Assembly (NCBI GenBank): GCA_965217265.1
Contig: CBDCHP010000012.1
Span: forward strand, 434,001 to 498,000
Source of the DNA: JAGRGG01 sp965217265
GTDB taxonomy: Bacteria; Pseudomonadota; Alphaproteobacteria; Geminicoccales; Geminicoccaceae
DNA: 64,000 nucleotides
Direction: 5' to 3'
Shown: piece by piece, positions 62,157 through 64,000 of the stretch
How the letters are laid out: each line of letters starts with the position of its first letter
How positions within the stretch are numbered: position 1 is the stretch's first letter
Made by a program: the position numbers and the translations under genes
Notes under the pieces: generated by a model
Databases searched by the model: none
What the model was told of the DNA's origin: nothing
Seen by the model: only the letters and a program-made list of their open reading frames with translations

Positions 62157-62597
62157 ATGCCCAACACCCCCCTCGATCCGCGCGCCGACGGCCCGCTCGA
62201 CCACCACGCGGCGCTGATCTACACCATGGTCCTGGCCTCGGCCGCCGAGGGGCATTCCAGCAACGCCGAACTGGAGGTCATGTCCCGCATCGTGCATTAC
62301 CTGCCGATCTTCCGCCAGTTCGACAAGGGCCGCATCGTCGGCCTCGGCCAGAGCTGCGGCGACCTCCTGCGCGAGGAGGACGGCCTCGACGTCGCGATCG
62401 AGATGATCCGGGCCTCCCTGCCGCCGCGCTTGTGCGAGACCGCCTACGCGCTCGCCTGCGACATCGTCGCCGCCGACGGCCGCGCCGACCAGCAGGAACT
62501 GCGCTTGCTGGAGATGCTGCGCTACGGGCTTGAGATCGACCGGCTGATCGCGGCCGGGATCGAGCGGGGTGCGCGCGCGCGTCACCAGACCGCTTGA
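62157..62597 (+). CDS. TerB-like (tellurite-resistance-fold) protein
   Basis: 146 residues, all-helical. ALIYTMVLASAAEGHSSNAE, then EVMSRIVHYLPIFR and CDIVAADGRADQQELRLLEM fit the TerB/DjlA N-terminal fold, whose paired acidic motifs may bind metal. The function in chromosomal contexts like this is not known. It precedes nnrD by 8 bp on the same strand. Confidence 0.8.
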   Translation: MPNTPLDPRADGPLDHHAALIYTMVLASAAEGHSSNAELEVMSRIVHYLPIFRQFDKGRIVGLGQSCGDLLREEDGLDVAIEMIRASLPPRLCETAYALACDIVAADGRADQQELRLLEMLRYGLEIDRLIAAGIERGARARHQTA

Positions 62598-62605
62598 GGG
62601 ATCCC

Positions 62606-64000
62606 GTGCGCCCCGCCCTCGACCTCGCCCTGATCCCGCCAAAGCGCATGGCGCAAATCGACGCCGCCGCGATCGAGGCCGGGGTGCCGGGGAACGTCCT
62701 GATGGAGGCGGGCGGCCGCGCCGTCGTCCGGGCGATCACCGCCCGCTTCGCGCCCGAGCCCGTCCTCGTCCTCGCCGGCCCCGGCAACAACGGCGGCGAC
62801 GGCTACGTCGTCGCCCGGCGCTTGGCCGCCGCCGGCTGGCCGGTGCGCCTCGCGGGCCTCGTCCCGGTCGAGCGCCTCAAGGGCGACGCCCGGGCGGCGG
62901 CGGAACGTTACGAGGGCCCGACCCTGCCGCTCGACACGGCCCTCAAGGCCGACGAGGCCCTCGTCGTCGACGCGCTGTTCGGCGCCGGCCTCGCCCGCCC
63001 GATCGAGGGAACGGCGAAGGCCGTGCTCGAACGCCTCGCCGGGCGCGGCGCGCGCTTCGTCGCGGTCGACGTGCCCTCGGGCGTCGACGGCGCCGACGGG
63101 GCCGTCCGCGGCTTCGCGGCGGCGGCGGCGCTCACCGTCACCTTCTGCCGCTTGAAGCCGGGCCACGTCCTCCTGCCCGGCCGCGGCTTGTGCGGTGAGA
63201 CCGTCTTGGCCGACATCGGCATCCCCGACGCCGCCGTCGCCGCGCACGACGCCGACTGGCGCCACAACCGCCCGCCCCTGTGGCGCGAACACCTGGCCGA
63301 ACCCGACGCGGCGGCGCACAAGTACAGCCGCGGCCACGCCCTCGTCGTCGGCGGGCCGGCGGCCACGACCGGGGCCGCCCGCATGGCGGCGGGGGCGGCC
63401 TTGCGCGCCGGGGCCGGCCTCGTCAGCGTCGCCTGCGACCCGGACGCGCTGGCGACCTACGCCGCCGGCCTGACGGCGGTGATGACCAAACCCATCGGCG
63501 ACGACGCGGCCCTCCTCGACCTTTTGCAGGGCGCCAAGGTCCGCGCCTGCCTGATCGGGCCGGGCGCCGACCCCGACGCCGCCACGCGGGCGCGCGTGCT
63601 GGCCCTGCTCGGCGCCGGCGTGCCGCTCGTCCTCGACGGCGGCGCGCTCACCGCGTTCGCGGCCAAACCCGACGACCTCACCGCCGAGCTGCGGCCGGAC
63701 TGCGTCCTCACCCCGCACGAGGGCGAGTATGCCCGCCTGTTCGCGCACGAGGGCTCGCGGCTGGAGCGCGCCCGCCTCGCGGCGGCGGCGGCGAACACCG
63801 TCGTCGTCCTCAAGGGCCCGGACACCTGCGTCGCGGCCCCGGACGGCCGGGTCGCCGTCAACGGCGACGCGCCGCCGTCGCTCGCCACCGCCGGCAGCGG
63901 CGACGTCCTGGCCGGGATCGTCACGGCCCTCCTGGCGCGCGGCCTGCCCGCCTTCGAGGCGGCGTCCGCCGCCGTCTGGCTCCACGCCGCCGCCGCCCGC
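62606..64000 (+). CDS. nnr: Bifunctional NAD(P)HX epimerase/dehydratase, C-terminus cut by window edge
   Basis: Starts GTG 62606 behind GAGGGA and stays open to the right edge, 465 residues visible. The N-terminal YjeF-N epimerase domain shows GPGNNGGDGYVVARRLAAAG and VDALFGAGLARPIEG, DVPSGVDG; the C-terminal ADP/ATP-dependent NAD(P)HX dehydratase domain shows KYSRGHALVVGG, GPGADPDAATR, LTPHEGEYARLF and ATAGSGDVLAG. The pair repairs hydrated NAD(P)H. Only the last part of the dehydratase is missing. Confidence 0.94.
   Translation, partial: MRPALDLALIPPKRMAQIDAAAIEAGVPGNVLMEAGGRAVVRAITARFAPEPVLVLAGPGNNGGDGYVVARRLAAAGWPVRLAGLVPVERLKGDARAAAERYEGPTLPLDTALKADEALVVDALFGAGLARPIEGTAKAVLERLAGRGARFVAVDVPSGVDGADGAVRGFAAAAALTVTFCRLKPGHVLLPGRGLCGETVLADIGIPDAAVAAHDADWRHNRPPLWREHLAEPDAAAHKYSRGHALVVGGPAATTGAARMAAGAALRAGAGLVSVACDPDALATYAAGLTAVMTKPIGDDAALLDLLQGAKVRACLIGPGADPDAATRARVLALLGAGVPLVLDGGALTAFAAKPDDLTAELRPDCVLTPHEGEYARLFAHEGSRLERARLAAAAANTVVVLKGPDTCVAAPDGRVAVNGDAPPSLATAGSGDVLAGIVTALLARGLPAFEAASAAVWLHAAAAR

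Overview
The window is 64 kb of very GC-rich chromosomal DNA that looks alphaproteobacterial. The signs are gene order (dapF-mtaB-ftsY; ffh-rpsP-rimM-trmD-rplS; tRNA-Leu-tig-clpP-clpX-lon; accB-accC-aat next to a DUF2155 gene), REP-like palindromes of a type common in that class, and a XoxF-type methanol dehydrogenase locus. A Rhodospirillales-like or Rhizobiales-like organism would fit; I cannot name a genus.

Layout. 1-10.6 kb: a KAP-type P-loop NTPase cut by the left edge, an FAD-linked 2-hydroxyacid dehydrogenase, dapD-dapE and a membrane protein, a TRAP transporter pair lacking its binding protein, then dapF-mtaB-ftsY. 10.6-21 kb: an MlaD-type protein and a DUF2155 protein, aat and accCB on the minus strand, then ffh-rpsP-rimM-trmD-rplS-leuC and mtgA. 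21-31 kb: an SDR oxidoreductase, a CaCA exchanger, a GNAT protein, a ChaN lipoprotein, and a sensor kinase with two kinase modules coupled to a response regulator. 28.5-35 kb: the proteostasis block lon, clpX, clpP, tig and tRNA-Leu(TAG). 35-40.8 kb: a divergent fbpC/fbpB pair, a frameshifted 3-hydroxybutyrate dehydrogenase and an arginine-deiminase-fold enzyme.

40.8-54.7 kb is the most distinctive region: a lanthanide-type alcohol oxidation island. It holds xoxF, xoxG and a XoxJ-rhodanese fusion, a divergent metallo-beta-lactamase plus SoxYZ-like 'quinoprotein relay' pair, a translationally coupled operon of three secreted proteins of unknown role, a DUF3280 protein, a LysR regulator and pqqABCDE. 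Together these encode a periplasmic dehydrogenase, its electron acceptor, its cofactor pathway and probable maturation or relay factors. 55-64 kb: an AT-rich foreign gene (zinc ribbon plus PIN-like), a DUF192 protein, apt, nadK, moaA, an OmpA-like lipoprotein, a REC-HPt protein, psuG, a TerB-like gene and nnrD cut by the right edge.

Two features run through the window. Eleven copies of a ~150 bp intergenic inverted repeat occur, each arm looking like an inward-facing intrinsic terminator. REP-like palindromes mark three junctions, two of which carry AT-rich cargo genes. GTGA/ATGA stop-start overlaps are very frequent inside operons.
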